Below are positions 1-12,287 of a stretch of DNA of 64,000 bases, piece by piece (positions within the stretch are counted from its first letter, which is position 1; every line of letters starts with the position of its first letter). The translations under genes were made by a program, and so were the position numbers. The notes under the pieces are model-generated. The model saw only the letters and a program-made list of their open reading frames with translations, made no database searches and was not told the origin of the DNA. This DNA comes from Blattamonas nauphoetae (Eukaryota; Preaxostyla; Oxymonadida), in assembly GCA_033064195.1 (NCBI GenBank), contig JARBJD010000222.1:60970-124969 (forward strand), read 5' to 3'.

Positions 1-1859
1 ATAATTCAGGATTAGAAGCCTCAAAGTCGAGCTTCTGGCCGATTCCAAGGCAGCAGTTGGAATCCGACTGTGGACGGTCATTTCCCTTCAGACAGAAGTA
101 AAATGTGGTCAGCGAGAAGACGGAAGGAAGTAGAGAGGTTGAGGTGTCTTATGGACTACTTGATTATCGCGTGTCAATGTGCTCACAATCGGGTGGAGCA
201 TCAAAGGGTCCGGAGCGGTATGTGGGCAGGTAACCAAAGAGATTGTGCTTCGGAATGTGCCCGCTCAAGTAAGCAGACAGAACGTGAGGTTTGTGAGTGG
301 AGACGATCCAGCTGGATGACGCGAGGATGGACGATGACTCTGCAGTGGTCACTGTCAACCCAGCACAACTGCAGTCAATGATAAGCAGCGAAAACAAGAT
401 CGTTAAGAGATCAGTCACGAGAAGCGGCTCAGTTCTAAATTTCTCCAATTCTTCCGAATCGATGAGTGACAGCCTGAGTAAAAAAGCTTTAGATATCAGG
501 AAAACAAACCTTGATATGGTCGAGAAATCTCCACTCAACTTCAATGATGTTCATTTGAAAATGTACTTGTCAATATGATTGTTCACAAGAGAGAGAAAGA
601 TGGATGATCTTTGAGAATGGAGATCGTGATTGGCAAGCTTCAGAATCATGGTCATAATTGCCCGAGGAGGAAGAGAGCGCAACAGACAAGAGACGAGGCT
701 ACAACAAGCAAAGCGGCGAAGAGAGCACTGAAACAGAAAAGATCAACTTGATCAAGACCCTTTGTTCGTTCAGATTTCGACGTTGTTCTCGGTGAATTGA
801 TGAATTGGAAGTGAAATAATCCAACTTTGAACCAACTGTAGTGGATAGATGAATATGATACTATATGCCCTCACTTCTGAGCTCGCAGACAGTTGCAGTT
901 CACACTTCGATCGCGTCGTCATTTCAACACAAAACTACCAAATTTTCAGCAATTTCAGAGTCGGTAAGACTTCTCTTTTTGATTTCCCGAGTCAATCATA
1001 CCATTTTGGCAGTTAATAACCATCATCGCGCTGAACTTCGTGATCGACAGTTTGCATTCTCTATATCATCATCCTAATCTTCTTCATCATCATGATCTCT
1101 ACTCAGAACTACTCACATGTCTCTTCCACCACTTCTGCAACATGTCCTTAAACACGCCAAATCGAAACTGTTCGTGAACTTGTATGATGTGATCGTCATT
1201 TTTTTGACCTAAAACTCACTAATATCGATTGAAATTGACTTTTCAGGTCTCTCTTCCGTCCTTCTCAGGTTTGGATACTGTTTGACCCACTAAATATTCC
1301 ACATTGTGAAAGCCAGGTGCAGGATGAAATGTCGATGTCACCACTGTTCATTCACCACCTAAAGCAACTCTGACATTCCTGTTTCAACATATGCGGCCTC
1401 TGCCGTTCCTGCAGTTTCTCTTCTCATTGGAAACAAGGAACGAGCTGACTCACAAAACCATCCACCGACTCCCCCATCAAGCTCCGCTTCCTCAACCACT
1501 TGGTCAACCATTCCAGTTTCAGACTCCATCTCCAACATCATCAAAAATTGGTTCAATATACCAATTCGCTCCAAGTTCTCCAGTGTTCTGTTCCAATCCA
1601 TTGTCTAATTCACCACATCAACACCAACCAATCCAACAACTACCACAGCTATCCGCTGCATATCACGCCTCCTCTATGATACCACCCATCCTTATTCCCG
1701 CTTCAAATGAGCTTCACAACAACCATCACTTGTCATATTCTTCGTCGTCTCCCTCCCTGAAGCTAATATTTTACCTCAAGTATGTCCCTTTTGCCCCTGT
1801 ATACCATCGCTGCAATCAGCCAACCAAACATTCCTTCACTCCCTTACTCTTTGTTGTAT
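1..1859. other. Region without a recognisable gene
   Basis: Only short open frames are visible. A 93-codon plus-strand frame at 297-578 contains the stretch TNLDMVEKSPLNFN, which weakly resembles THFDVVGKSPFKCN encoded at 45.65-45.7 kb, so it may be a decayed relative of that host segment. A Pro/Ser/Gln-rich frame at 1391-1963 has no domain I recognise. The AT-richer stretch 590-1350 shows nothing convincing on either strand. Confidence 0.4.
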
Positions 1860-3170
1860 CTGCCCTACGCAATATTTCTCCTCGGTCGTGTTGCGTCTGG
1901 CATCGTCCTCAAGGATTTTCCCAGCGAGGAAGTTCTCGCCGTTCCAGAAACAAAATAAGGTGAGATCAAAGCCATCCGATGGGGTGTCATTATTTGTGCA
2001 TATAAACGGTTGGAGGCCGCTCACAAATGGGATCTGATTGGAGAGGTCCTGCAGAACGCGGAGGAATAGCCAGATGCGTCAGGAGTGCCACCAGGAACGA
2101 TCCAGAAGCAAGTGCAAAATGGGAAGGAATACGACATCGTGTGTCCTGTTGAATTGAACGGAGGTGTGCGATCATGTGTTCATCACCCCTTTCGCCCTCT
2201 CGCTTTCCTCTCTTCTTCTCCCCCCTTCTTCTTTGTGTTCTCCCTCACTCTATTCACTCTCACCCTCTCTTCCAGCCAACTTGGACTTAACGCAGATGAG
2301 AACGCTTACCAAGTCGCTCAAGTCTTCAGATACGCCAACAACATCGACCACAACTAACTCATCACCATCATCAACTTCATCGACGAGTGGAAGGAGGATT
2401 TTGAGAAGGTGTCTGCCCTTTCCGTTCCATTTTCATTATCTCCCGTTCACTCTCCTCTTCCCCTTCATCCAGAAAGACACTTCGCTCTGCCTCTCGCACA
2501 GCCTCCCCTCGAGTCTTCACAATGTAATATTTATCCTTCACTCAAGTGTTGAACAGCCTGAAGGGAGGCAATCTGTGGAAGATGTTCGAGATGTGCATCA
2601 AAGAGAACGACTCGGTCTCGGAGAGATGAAGGTTGTCAATAGTGAATTCAAGACAATGGAAGCACTACTCAACTTAGTCAAGCATGTTACACAGTTGGAA
2701 TACCTCCCGGTCCCGACAGCAGAGGTCAACACCTGGACGCGGATGATGTCGTTCAAACCAGCAAAACAGCTCTACCCATTTCTGCATCTGTTGAGAATCA
2801 TCCTTGTCACACTATTGGAGATCAACCAGTGCACGAATAATGTGTGATATCGTTTACATTCTCATTCTTTGTCTTCATCTCTCATTACAGCCTGAAAACA
2901 TCTCCCATCTTCACGAGATTTCTGAGATGTAATTTTTCCACCCATCAGCCAACAACCACAACCGAGCGTTCTCCCTCCTCCGCGTTTTCGTGTTTCTGGA
3001 CAACGCCTGGAAAGGGACGAATTTGCCTCTCAATCTAGTCTCATCATTCTCTTTCTGATGAACTATGCACAGTGTATCCGCATGACTGGGTGTGCCGTGT
3101 TGGCCGGATTCACTTTCTTTGCCACATTTCTTCATCGGTTTCACAACGCGACGCGAATACACTCGCTATT
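1860..3170 (+). pseudogene. PLAA/Doa1(Ufd3)-like ubiquitin-binding protein, PFU-PUL remnant (copy 1)
   Basis: Seen: around 2005-2165 the translation gives IGEVL, then NGKEYDIVCPVELNGG. After an intron-like tract ending ttccag at about 2276 it gives QLGLNADENAYQVAQVF and, past an in-frame TAA, ITIINFIDEW. These match in order the conserved blocks of the PFU domain (IGdVv, dGKeyDyvfdvdi.dG, lklp.N..dNPy.vA..F, .qiv.FI). Further on, PAKQLYPFLHLLRIIL at about 2755-2805 and RAFSLLRVFVFLDNAW at about 2960-3010 look like helices of the PUL domain. Known: PLAA/Doa1 binds ubiquitin and the AAA ATPase Cdc48/p97 in ubiquitin recycling and degradation. Inference: the frame switches several times and an internal TAA is present, so it is a pseudogene or an intron-rich gene I cannot fully join. 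No WD40 repeats are recognisable upstream. A second copy lies at 18.74-19.6 kb. Confidence 0.5.
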
Positions 3171-5365
3171 CGACCTCCAACATTCACCACTCATGGAAAA
3201 TCCCAATCAACATCTCCTTCTATGTTTTGAACATGTTACCCATTCCCAAGTCGAAAACTGCGCAAGAAATGACGATCCTCCCCCAATCATCATTAATCCG
3301 ACGAAGATGTCCTTAAATGGAGATGATAAGCCAAACGAACAATCACCTTCGTCGTCCGAGGAACAAGAGAAGCCAAAATCTCTCCTTCTCACGCCGCGTG
3401 CCTCGTCGTCTCAACAACTCGCTCCGATCATCCTTCCACCCGCTACAAACACCCCACATCTTGCCCCCTCCCCCTCTCCTCGTCCTCTACTCTTTACGAA
3501 CTACTTCGCTGCTCCGAAATACCTGTCAGAGCAGGTGTGTCCCAAAATTGCCGAAATACACCAGTCTGTACCAAGTGATGGAGGCGATCAAGTTCATGAC
3601 CTGCAAGGAGCTTAGCAAGACGAAGGAATGTGTGTTTGTCGCTGAGATCATCCGCCAAGCAGCAGAGAAGAAGTTCCCGACGTCGTCCGAGATCTGGATG
3701 ACAAGTTCCTTCTACACGCTGTCGTACACAAGCAGCGAGCTGAAACTCGGTGATCACCTGCGAACCACGATGCAGTGTGTTCACTCCATCCACTCAAGTC
3801 GACATGAAGCTCATTCTTCGCTTTCACCACATCCAAATCACATGAAACATCAACCGAGCCCGTCCCGTCACCAGACATCTCCTCTTCCGCGTCGCCCGCC
3901 TTCCACTGCCAGCCGCCCTCAGTCCAACTGAACGTGCTGAACAAGATTCTGCCGTCAGGCTCGCATCCGACGCTCTCTACACTCTCCGATTTGGAGAACA
4001 CCCACACGTCACACACGAAGATCATCCATCGACTGGGACTGCCCCGCTCGATCCGATTGATGCTGTGGCGTCACTCTCCCCGTCTATCACTCGCACGTCG
4101 TCGTTCACAACCCGCACGCCCTCGCTGCCACACACGCAGTCGTCGATCTCGCCCACGTTCTTCTCCGTCTTCACAAACTACACACCCATCCTCGTCCACT
4201 TCAACCCGCCAGCCTCCACATCCTGCCGATAGTCACACCCGAGGAGCACTGTCCTGTCTCGGAGCACAACACGTCACTCGACAAGTCGCCAGTTCAGAAG
4301 ATGTTCGACATAAACCCGGCAGACCAGCTGCAAAACGAAGCACTTCTGCACTCGCTCATCCATCAACAGAAACACGCTCGGCACAACTGTGATCCCGCCG
4401 TTCGACACTCCACTCTCTAACCAGTCCACACAACTCGCTTCGAGGGAGTTTGGGATGCCCTCCCTCACTCGTTCCGCGTCTCACTTTTTCCATCATTCAG
4501 CTCCGGTTCTCCTCCGCCTTCCTCTCTCCACGCTCTTCACGCTCCCCTTCTCCGATCAAATCGCTGTTCTCCGCCGCCTCAACCCGACACAAGACAGGAC
4601 AGTCATCAGCGCCACCAGCATGCATTCGGTTCAGCTTCCCAACCAGACCACTCATCAGTCATCTCCATCGGGTGCTTTGATCAGCATGTCGCAGATGAGC
4701 TCGCCACTGTCAATGTCGAGACGTCATCTCGGTCATCAACAGAAGACAGTCCACCCTCTGTTCATCCAACACACAACATCGTGCCTGTCAGGCGACACAT
4801 TCGACACTGGAACGAATCCTGTTGCGTCTCCTTCACTCTCCCTCACTGAGCAATCAACGACATGCACCGTTCACGACACTAGCTCGCCAGCCACCGAAAA
4901 AGAACACGAGTCAACAAAAGAGAACGAGACAGACTCAGCCAGGTTGTTCGTCCTGTCGTCGTCGGACATCACTGCGGTCACCGACCGTCTCTTCACTCCA
5001 CCTTCCTTCCTCACAACCGCACCACATTCGACAGCAGCGACGACATCGTCGAGCTCGAAAGAGGCGGGCGAGAGCGACATCCTCAACAGCACTCGATCCT
5101 CGTCGGTGTCAGTATCGTCTCGACAACGGGCCAAACGGACACAGCATCACTGCATATCCAGACAGAGATGACCACACACGAACTGGACAGCCTCTTCACT
5201 CCACATCCTCACACTCCATCGGGAGGTTCCGTGTCACCCCCACGTTCGAATCCACAGACATAACATTCACACATCTTGTCGCTCGCCATCCTCCTTCAAC
5301 ATGCAACCCCTCGCAGCACTCACCTTTCGTCCACAAATCTCAACCATCCTCAACACAAGCATAGT
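3171..5365 (+). pseudogene. Three-copy host segment, unknown Ser/Thr-rich protein remnants (copy 1)
   Basis: Several short plus-strand frames (3317-3931, 4389-5171, 4822-5364) overlap in different phases, with no single intact frame. The segment around 3590-3830 encodes CVFVAEIIRQAAEKKFPTS and then ELKLGDHLRTTMQCVHSIHS. Its amphipathic pattern resembles HEAT/ARM-like helical repeats, and it recurs at 45.7-45.9 kb. Stretches 3840-4450 and 4540-5250 recur at 46.05-46.66 and 51.08-51.95 kb, and 3170-3520 recurs near 19.87-20.33 kb. I do not recognise the function. The paralogy is clear, and it supplies an empty site: GTTTGGG followed by ATG at 4448-4457 is the uninterrupted form of the place where the 46668-51082 element sits. 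Confidence 0.45.
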
Positions 5366-6009
5366 GCTGACTGTCAGTGAGGACGGAAACATCGACGTCC
5401 TGCACACGATGAGCATGAACTGCCTGTCCACCTTGTCTGCTGCGAATGCTATTGGAGCTGCTTCTCAAGTTTACTGATAGAAAGAATAGTCAAAACACAT
5501 AAATCGAGAAGACATTCGCGTCGATTGTGGATCTGACGGAGAGTGTGATCAGTCAACGGAAACACATCTCAATGTTCACTGTTTCTTCCCTCTTCTATGC
5601 ACTCCTCCCCACCTTGCACATCATCACTCGTCTGGAGCAGATCATCTTCAGAAGAGATTTGGGTGTCATACAAGTTCGGAGCCAGGAAGAGCTGGTCAGA
5701 ACATCACGCAACATGATTCTGGTGGGAAGCAAGAAGGAACTGACATTCCTCAGAAACAGAATTGTTGAAACAATCCACTCTCTCGACTTCAACAGACTGT
5801 CACGCGCACCACCACTCGACGACCAGACATCAAACACTCCTCTTGTTCCTGTCTTCGACTTTTACCGCTCTCCCTCTCCACTTCGTTTCGAACTCCCAAC
5901 CTTCCCAGGTTCACTTCAGCTCCGCTTGAACACCAAACAATCCCACTCCGCTCGATTGCCATTCGTCTGATCTCTTCTCTTTTCCACGCCTCCCCTTCAC
6001 ACATCATCT
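5366..6009 (+). pseudogene. Unknown short frame
   Basis: A plus-strand frame at 5527-5970 could encode 147 residues (MDLTESVISQRKH…). Its middle is charged and helical and it has a Pro/Ser-rich tail. I see no domain, signal peptide or membrane segment. Just upstream, 5375-5475 reads VLTVSEDGNIDVLHTMSMN, which has a beta-propeller-strand look, and ends at a TGA. Codon usage is like the neighbours. It could be an exon of the surrounding host gene or non-coding. Confidence 0.25.
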
Positions 6010-6625
6010 CATCCAACCAGCAAAGAGTTTCGTTCAAAGGAGAAAAGAGAGACATCGGTAGCATCTCAGACTCCAACAGAACTAAGACATTCGACCGATT
6101 GCGAAAGATGAGCTGTTTGTTGAGAAGGACAATGCATCGGATCTCGCCACATGTTCAACTCTGTCAGAAGCCGTCGCGAGTTCTGGACACCATCTCACTC
6201 ACACAAACAACAGCAATTTCGATCTCTGGTTCAGTCACATTCTACATCAGACGCTGCTTGTTCATGGAGATTTCCCTAGATTCAGGAAGCGGAGGAAGTG
6301 TGATTGACTCATCGACGAACGGACTTGTCTCGATTGTCAACTCAGATTTTGGTGGCTGCTCGTCTTCTGATCGAGCTGGCTGTTGCGATTTCACTGCATC
6401 TGGTTCATCCTCTCAAGTTCATCTCCCAAGCAAGCATTTTTCCAACAGTCTCGCCAACCAATCGACTTCACCTCACTGTCTCATTGACGCCTCATCATCC
6501 TCGTTTGATGCCATGTCCCTTTGATATAGTGAATCCGCCTTCGGCTTTCCTGGGGCATCCCGTATTGTCCGAGGTACATCATCGTCATTCTTCACAACTT
6601 TCAATAATCTGTTCGTAACACCTCA
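6010..6625 (+). pseudogene. Beta-helix surface protein fragment
   Basis: Translation in one phase gives NASDLATCSTLSEAVASS at about 6133-6185, the C-x-S/T-L-S-E-A entry motif of this family. In another phase (6200-6450) it gives short Ser/Gly-rich strands such as GSGGSVIDSSTNGLVSIVN with a pattern of small beta strands. Right-handed beta-helix proteins of this kind are large, repetitive and usually surface-exposed or secreted in protists. Frame changes and an in-frame TGA at 6522 make it a pseudogene or separate exons. It probably belongs with the longer beta-helix stretch that follows. Confidence 0.5.
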
Positions 6626-6739
6626 ATCAGATCCTATCAAGGCCTTCACTTTCATCAACCAGCAATTCACGTGAAGAAATGGACGATTCACACTCAACTT
6701 GAATGGAGACGATGAGATTCGACTGAAAGGGAAAAGTTT

Positions 6740-8684
6740 CATCAGACTTTAGGACGGATCATTCACAGTGCCATTCTCGATCAGTCAGTCGGCAGATTCT
6801 TTCATTCGGAACTCAGCTGGAACAATCAACCTCCAGGAAACGAAAATCACAAAGACTGGACTCGATTTTGGGAGTCACTCGTTCATCGAGAGCACAGGTG
6901 GAAAAGTGGTATTCACATCGATGCATTTCTTCTGGATCTGTCGTGTTTTGAGAAGTGTTGGGCGAGGAATGGAGGAGCACTGGCGATTGAAGTGAGCAAC
7001 TCGGCCACCTCAACCATCACCCATACCTCGTCTTCGACGTTCGATGCGACTTTCACGAACTGTCGAGCGATTGGAGAGGATGAGACGCTTGACAATCCAA
7101 CTGGGAAGGGCGGAGCGATCTTTGTGAACGGATCAACGACCAACTCCAACCCTCTCAAGTTCAACACCTCTTCGTCTGACGACGCTCGCTTTGAGAAGAA
7201 TTTTGGAGGAGAGGGAAACGATGTGTTTGTGACGAGCTCTGTCTTCTCTGGGAAGACTCTCTCGCAAATCTCATCGTTCGGAGGAGGATCGCACTCGATC
7301 AACTTCAGAGTTGTTGTGGAAGGTCTTGGCATGGACGAGAATGAAAAGGACGAGATCCAAAACAAACTGCTCCCATCGCCCAAAGTGTCAGTGAATGGAA
7401 GTGAGCCTGACTTGTATGGAAACCCGAGTGGGAAAGATGACGCCGCGTGCAAATGGACATCGTCATTCTGTGCAACACTTGGCCATGGAATCCAGTTCCT
7501 GACTCAGAAAGGATTGGATGGATCAGCAATCCCTCAGACGATCCAATTTGTGCACAACACGACATACACTGAGAAGCGTGTCGTTGTCTCTGATCAGGAC
7601 GTGACAGTGACTGGGACATCCGCGAAGTCACCAGCACAAGCAGACATTGTTCGGAGTTTGGTGGAGATTGATGGAGCGATGGCTGTTGGGAGTTTCTTGT
7701 TTCAGATCAAAAATGGATCAAAGTTGAAAGTGACGAATCTGGACATGAAATCGAAAGCTGGTTGTGGAGTGTTTGAGCTGTTGGGAGATGGACTGGGACT
7801 CGAACTGTTGGACATTGCTGTGATCTCGAAAGAGGATGTCACACACTTTTGCTCGCTTGTCAAAACAGCGTCCGGACCTGTTGTGATCTCTCAGAGCATC
7901 TCTCACATTCACCCACGCCACGGCTGGCACCCTGATTCATCTTTCACTTGGATCGCAGTTCTCCATGAGCTCAGACTATGTTGTGACTTCGATCACTTCG
8001 AATGGAATGGGATCCATCGTTTTCGTAGAGACAGCGAACATCACCTCGACCGCTTCAAGTTCTCCATTCACTTTCCTGAAAAGCACACTCACAGTCCCCA
8101 CGGATTGTCAATTCACGAAACAAGAAAGGAAATTGTTTGTGGCGAAGAAGGAAACGAAACAGGAGAGTCTACTATGGAGCTGGTTTCCGCATTCGGACAC
8201 TGAGGAGAAGATCTTTGTGGCCTCGGAAGGAATAGACCACAACAATTGTGGATTGATTGCTCTGCCTTGCTCGTCGTTTGAGAAGACATTCCTGAAACAG
8301 AATTCAAGAACGACAAAGCTGCTTCTCAACACATCAAGTTCTCTTTCTCAATCACACACTCCACAATTCTCCTCGTTGGCCATCGCATCGTTCTCATCGC
8401 CCACTCGCCACACATTGTCCGTCACGTCCTCTGGCTCCTTCAGTCTGACAACCCAATCTCTCTCAATCGCATCTGTCGACTTTGAGAAGGCTCTTGACAG
8501 CGAAAAGTTAGCGTCGTCGCTTTTCACCCTCACATCATCGAGTTACCTCTCTCTATCTGACGTCTGGAACGATGATATTACACACCGTCTCATTCTCTCA
8601 TTCACAACTGGGGATGTCATCATGAAATCTGTGTCTTTCACTGTCACTGCAGGAAAAGAAGGAACAGATGTGTTGCTGGTGTGA
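6740..8684 (+). pseudogene. Right-handed beta-helix surface protein, long segment with frameshifts
   Basis: Three consecutive plus-strand phases cover the stretch: 6768-6950, about 6940-7935 and about 7965-8684. The middle part reads continuously as Thr/Ser/Gly-rich strands (FTNCRAIGED, GKGGAIFVNG, GNDVFVTSSVFSGK) and includes CKWTSSFCATLGHGIQFL at about 7448-7500. The last part contains DHNNCGLIALPCSSFEKTF at about 8237-8293, the CG-x4-PC signature seen again at 11.54, 55.5 and 61.98 kb. Known: this layout (tandem short strands, Cys-bounded modules) is that of giant beta-helix surface proteins. Seen: at about 7935-7965 the phase shifts without an obvious intron, so the copy is probably broken. 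No signal peptide is visible because the N-terminus is missing. Confidence 0.65.
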
Positions 8685-9850
8685 TAAGGCGATACCTGAA
8701 CACACTGGCCCTCTCGCCATTTTAATGTTTGGTCACTCAGAGGAAGATGTTGCAGTTGACTTGTCGATCTTCGATCACGCGAACAGTGGGAAGGAGAAAC
8801 TGCCGTGTTTGTGTCTGTCGCATGGATGGAGTCCACTGAAAGACTCGTCGTCTGTTGTCCTCTCCTCCACAACCACTCTCAGCTCTTGATTTATCTTCAT
8901 TCAATCAACTCAACCCGAAAACTCTTGATCTCCCTTTCTTCGTTTCTGAGACAGTGAGAAGTGCAGCAGAGAAGAAATCTGAGGGTGATGGCACAACCAA
9001 ACCAACAACTAACACCGAAGAAAGACCAGTTGCGACAGAGATCGGCACGGAACGAATCAGACTCAAGTCCCGCGACATGTTCAAAGGAACTGTGTTTCCC
9101 TTTGTTGATCAACTAATACATCCACTTACATCAACGACGAAGCTTCGCAATCGATCAAAGACTGGATGGACCGTGCTGCTCTTGTCCCATCCTTCACGTC
9201 GCTCCCTCCCTATCTCCACAACCTCCCACCACCCCATGCGCGCTCTCTCTCATCACGTACAACCCAACATATCATTCATCCCTTTCTCCAACACCATCCC
9301 CTCCCTTCTCCAGTATGGAAGGACGGCTAATCCGACCATGTTGTGTACCATCTGATTGTGGGCGAGAAAACACACGACAGTCTCAACATCGAAGTTAAAG
9401 AATCTTGACATCTCGTCGATCAGACAGGACATGATCTGTCTTCATATCTTCTCACTCGTGACACATCCGCGTCTTCTGTCACCATGTCGCATCTCATCTC
9501 TCTCGCTGCTCTTCACAAACTCATCACACTCACAGCGGCTGCCTGTGTCGTCTCATCTTCACTTTCCTTTCAAATGCAACAGACCACAATGATCTCCTCT
9601 TCGCCACCATCGAGATTTACGAGTCGAATAAATCCTCTCAAACAAGACAGGAACAGTCACCAAGAACAAGTTGACACATCGCGTGCTGACAACTGGGCCG
9701 TCGGCTAACCACTTCGAAGATAAGTTTGTGGAACAGGACGCTGATGACAAGAAGTTGTGGGCGTCAGTGATGGTGAACACTTTCAACTGACTGTTCGCGT
9801 CGTTCGTCCAGCTGGGTGACTGGTCATCGTCACCAAAACAGACCTATTCG
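8685..9850. other. Degenerate host-like region
   Basis: Short Ser/Thr-rich frames are present (8855-9355, 9356-9592 on the plus strand), but none gives an uninterrupted beta-helix pattern or a known domain. The composition matches the flanking beta-helix segments, so this is probably decayed coding sequence of the same family. The last 8 bases (9843-9850, CCTATTCG) are the left target duplication of the mobile element that follows. Confidence 0.35.
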
Positions 9851-10371
9851 CAGGCTTCTGATTTGATCCCAGTGATCCCAGTCGGATCTGATCCCACTAA
9901 ATACCTACAATACCATTTCGTTTCTTTCATTTCAAAAAAGTCTTCTTATATATGATATTTGAATGGAAAAAAAAGTAAAAAGGAAAATGGTCACTTCATA
10001 GATCATGAAAATGCAAACTTTGGGTGCTGCTGTTTCAGTTTGTTCTACAACAATAATTATAAAAACAAGTCGATAATGCGTTATTATGTCTTCTTTGATG
10101 GTTTTTTCTCACTGACTAAAGTCAATGAAGGGAATACATCGAAAAAAGAAGTGTTGGTGATTGTGATCGTGCGTGTTTTTGGGAAATAAGAGCTGTCTGA
10201 AATATTGAAGAGCATTATGTGAAAACAAGAAGTGAATTGAACATGATTAATGAAGTGATAATGAGAAAATCTCAAAGGAAAAGAGTTGAAATATGATCTC
10301 AGTCCAAATTTAGGCACTGACATCAATTGATCCCAGTTTTACCTATTTTGATGGGACTACTCAGATGCCTG
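9851..10371. mobile_element. hAT-type non-autonomous element, 521 bp
   Basis: The element begins CAGGCTTCTGA at 9851 and ends with the inverse TCAGATGCCTG at 10361-10371, giving 11-bp terminal inverted repeats with one mismatch. It is flanked by an exact 8-bp direct repeat CCTATTCG (9843-9850 and 10372-10379). A CAGG-type terminus with an 8-bp target duplication is the diagnostic pair of the hAT superfamily. Subterminal GATCCCA motifs occur three times near the left end (9867-9897) and once near the right (10328-10334). The interior is AT-rich and has no transposase. It is the reverse-oriented relative of the 1682-bp element at 22740-24421: both ends align, but the interiors differ. Confidence 0.88.
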
Positions 10372-10379
10372 CCTATTCG

Positions 10380-12287
10380 TCTCCAGCCTTTGGATTGACT
10401 CTGTCACCATCGCCACTGCTCCTCCAGATGAATGCAGATGGCGTTCAATTTGACTTAAAACCATTGGAGAACTCGACATTGCGACTCCAACCTCTCCAAA
10501 CTCCACATTTGCTTCAGCCTTCGCTCACATCGACGAGCAGCACTGTGTCGGTCGTCCAGAACCAACTTCTCTTCTTCAACAAGGATCAGTTCCACAACAT
10601 CAGCCCGGTCGCTTCGAAGACTCCAATCAACAAGACAGAGATCGCTCCACTTCCGTCACCAATCTCGCCTTCGCAGTGACACTCGCCGCCACATTATAAC
10701 CTCCGAAATGACAGCCAAGCTCCACCAGACAACAGGGAGGATCAAAAGGAAAATGTGCCGATGACCATCGAGGTGTCGAAAAAGTTGGTCGGATTGACAG
10801 CGGTGGAGGACAAACTACTGCATGATTGTGAAGAGACAATAGAATTCCTGAAGAAGTTCAATTGTCGTGTGTGGATGCGATCTGGAGACAAGGTCGAACA
10901 ACAGTGAACAACGACATCTCTGCCAAGATCTTCGCTCCATCGTGGATCTGGCGACTTGTCTCTTGGTGGATGCACATTCACCTGTCTGCTCGATCCCGCT
11001 CACTCTGAAGACTCGTCGCATGTTGTTGATGTGACGATTGGGGAAGGGAAGTCTCTGAGACTTGGGAAATCGACATCAAACTCAAAGACATCTTTCGTCA
11101 GCTGCTCATCATATGAAGATGGTGGAGGACTGAAAGTGTCTGTTTCTGGAAGTGGAGTGATTGAGCTGGCGGAAGTTCACTTCTCGAAATGTTCGTCGCC
11201 TGGAAATGGAGACGCCGTGTTGATCGAAGTTTCCTCTCTCTTCGTTGGCACCATCTCGTTCACCGCTGTCGAATTTGGAACTGGTGATGACAACAACACA
11301 GCCACACTCGGAATAGACTTGTTTGTGACTACTCCTGATCAGAGCACACTCATTAATTCTGACGGATTTTTGACATTGAGACCAGACCTTCCCGAAGATG
11401 ATACCTTTGGAAAGGGAGAGAAGAATGAACTGATGGGAAAGGATGGAGACAAAGCAGTTGAATCTCTTCTGTTCATCTGGTATCCTCACACTGGTGGAGA
11501 CAAGTATGTTGAAGGAACGACTGGAGAGGATCACGCGAACTGTGGACTCCTCACTCACACTTGCCGATTCAATCACCGCCCGTTCGACTGGCTCTGTCCT
11601 CACATCGACACTCTCCACACCTCCCACGTTGACCATCGTCTCTGCATTCTCTTTCATTGTTTCACCTAAACATAGAACTGTCATCTCTTTCATCTGATCT
11701 CCATTTCTGATTCTGGTTCATTATCAATGCAATGATGTTTGTTCTCCTCATTCCATTCGACATCATCGCCTTCGATTCTTCACGGGAGTGTTGGTTCTGA
11801 CCAGTTTGTCTCGCTTAACACGAGCACATTCACATCTTGCTGGTCGAGTGACCCAGTGGAATCAGGAGTAATCTCCCTCTCCCTCTCCGCAGATGCAAAA
11901 CACTCCATCAAAGGGTCCACCACAATCACAACTTGCTCCTCTTCAACAGCCGATTCAGACTTCCTCTATCTGTCTCGACGACATTCACCAAATATGCCTC
12001 TCTATCTGTTCTTTGCCGATTTGGGCTCGGAAGGTCGTGTTTCGAATAACTCGAGCGACATGTCAGTGTGTGGATTCGCAGTCTATCCCGACGCCCCTCT
12101 CTCGAAGATGATCGTTGGTCTCTCGTCCACTGTCTCTCCGACTGTGCTACTCGACTCAGATCTCACCTAAACCACATCGCAATCATACAGTTCTGCACTC
12201 GAAATCGAAGGAAATGACACAAAACACAGTTGTTGAAGAGACCTCATCTCTCAAACATGCGGATCTCTTCTTAATCTCAACACCCCA
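10380..12287 (+). pseudogene. Beta-helix surface protein segment interrupted by mobile elements
   Basis: Host coding resumes right after the hAT element. Phase 1 (10365-10679) is rich in short hydrophobic strands. A clear beta-helix run lies at 10956-11570 (GEGKSLRLGKSTSNSKTSF, FVSCSSYEDGGGLKVSVSG, VIELAEVHFSKCSS) and ends with DHANCGLLTHTCRF at about 11538-11576, the family's Cys signature. Another run lies at 11739-12170 (SLNTSTFTSCWSSDP, KGSTTITTCSSS, SNNSSDMSVCGFAV). Phase changes at about 10690-10950, 11570 and 11700-11740, plus stops, indicate decay or unresolved introns. It stops abruptly at 12287, where the recombinase-gene fragment begins, so that boundary is an insertion or rearrangement point. 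Confidence 0.6.
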
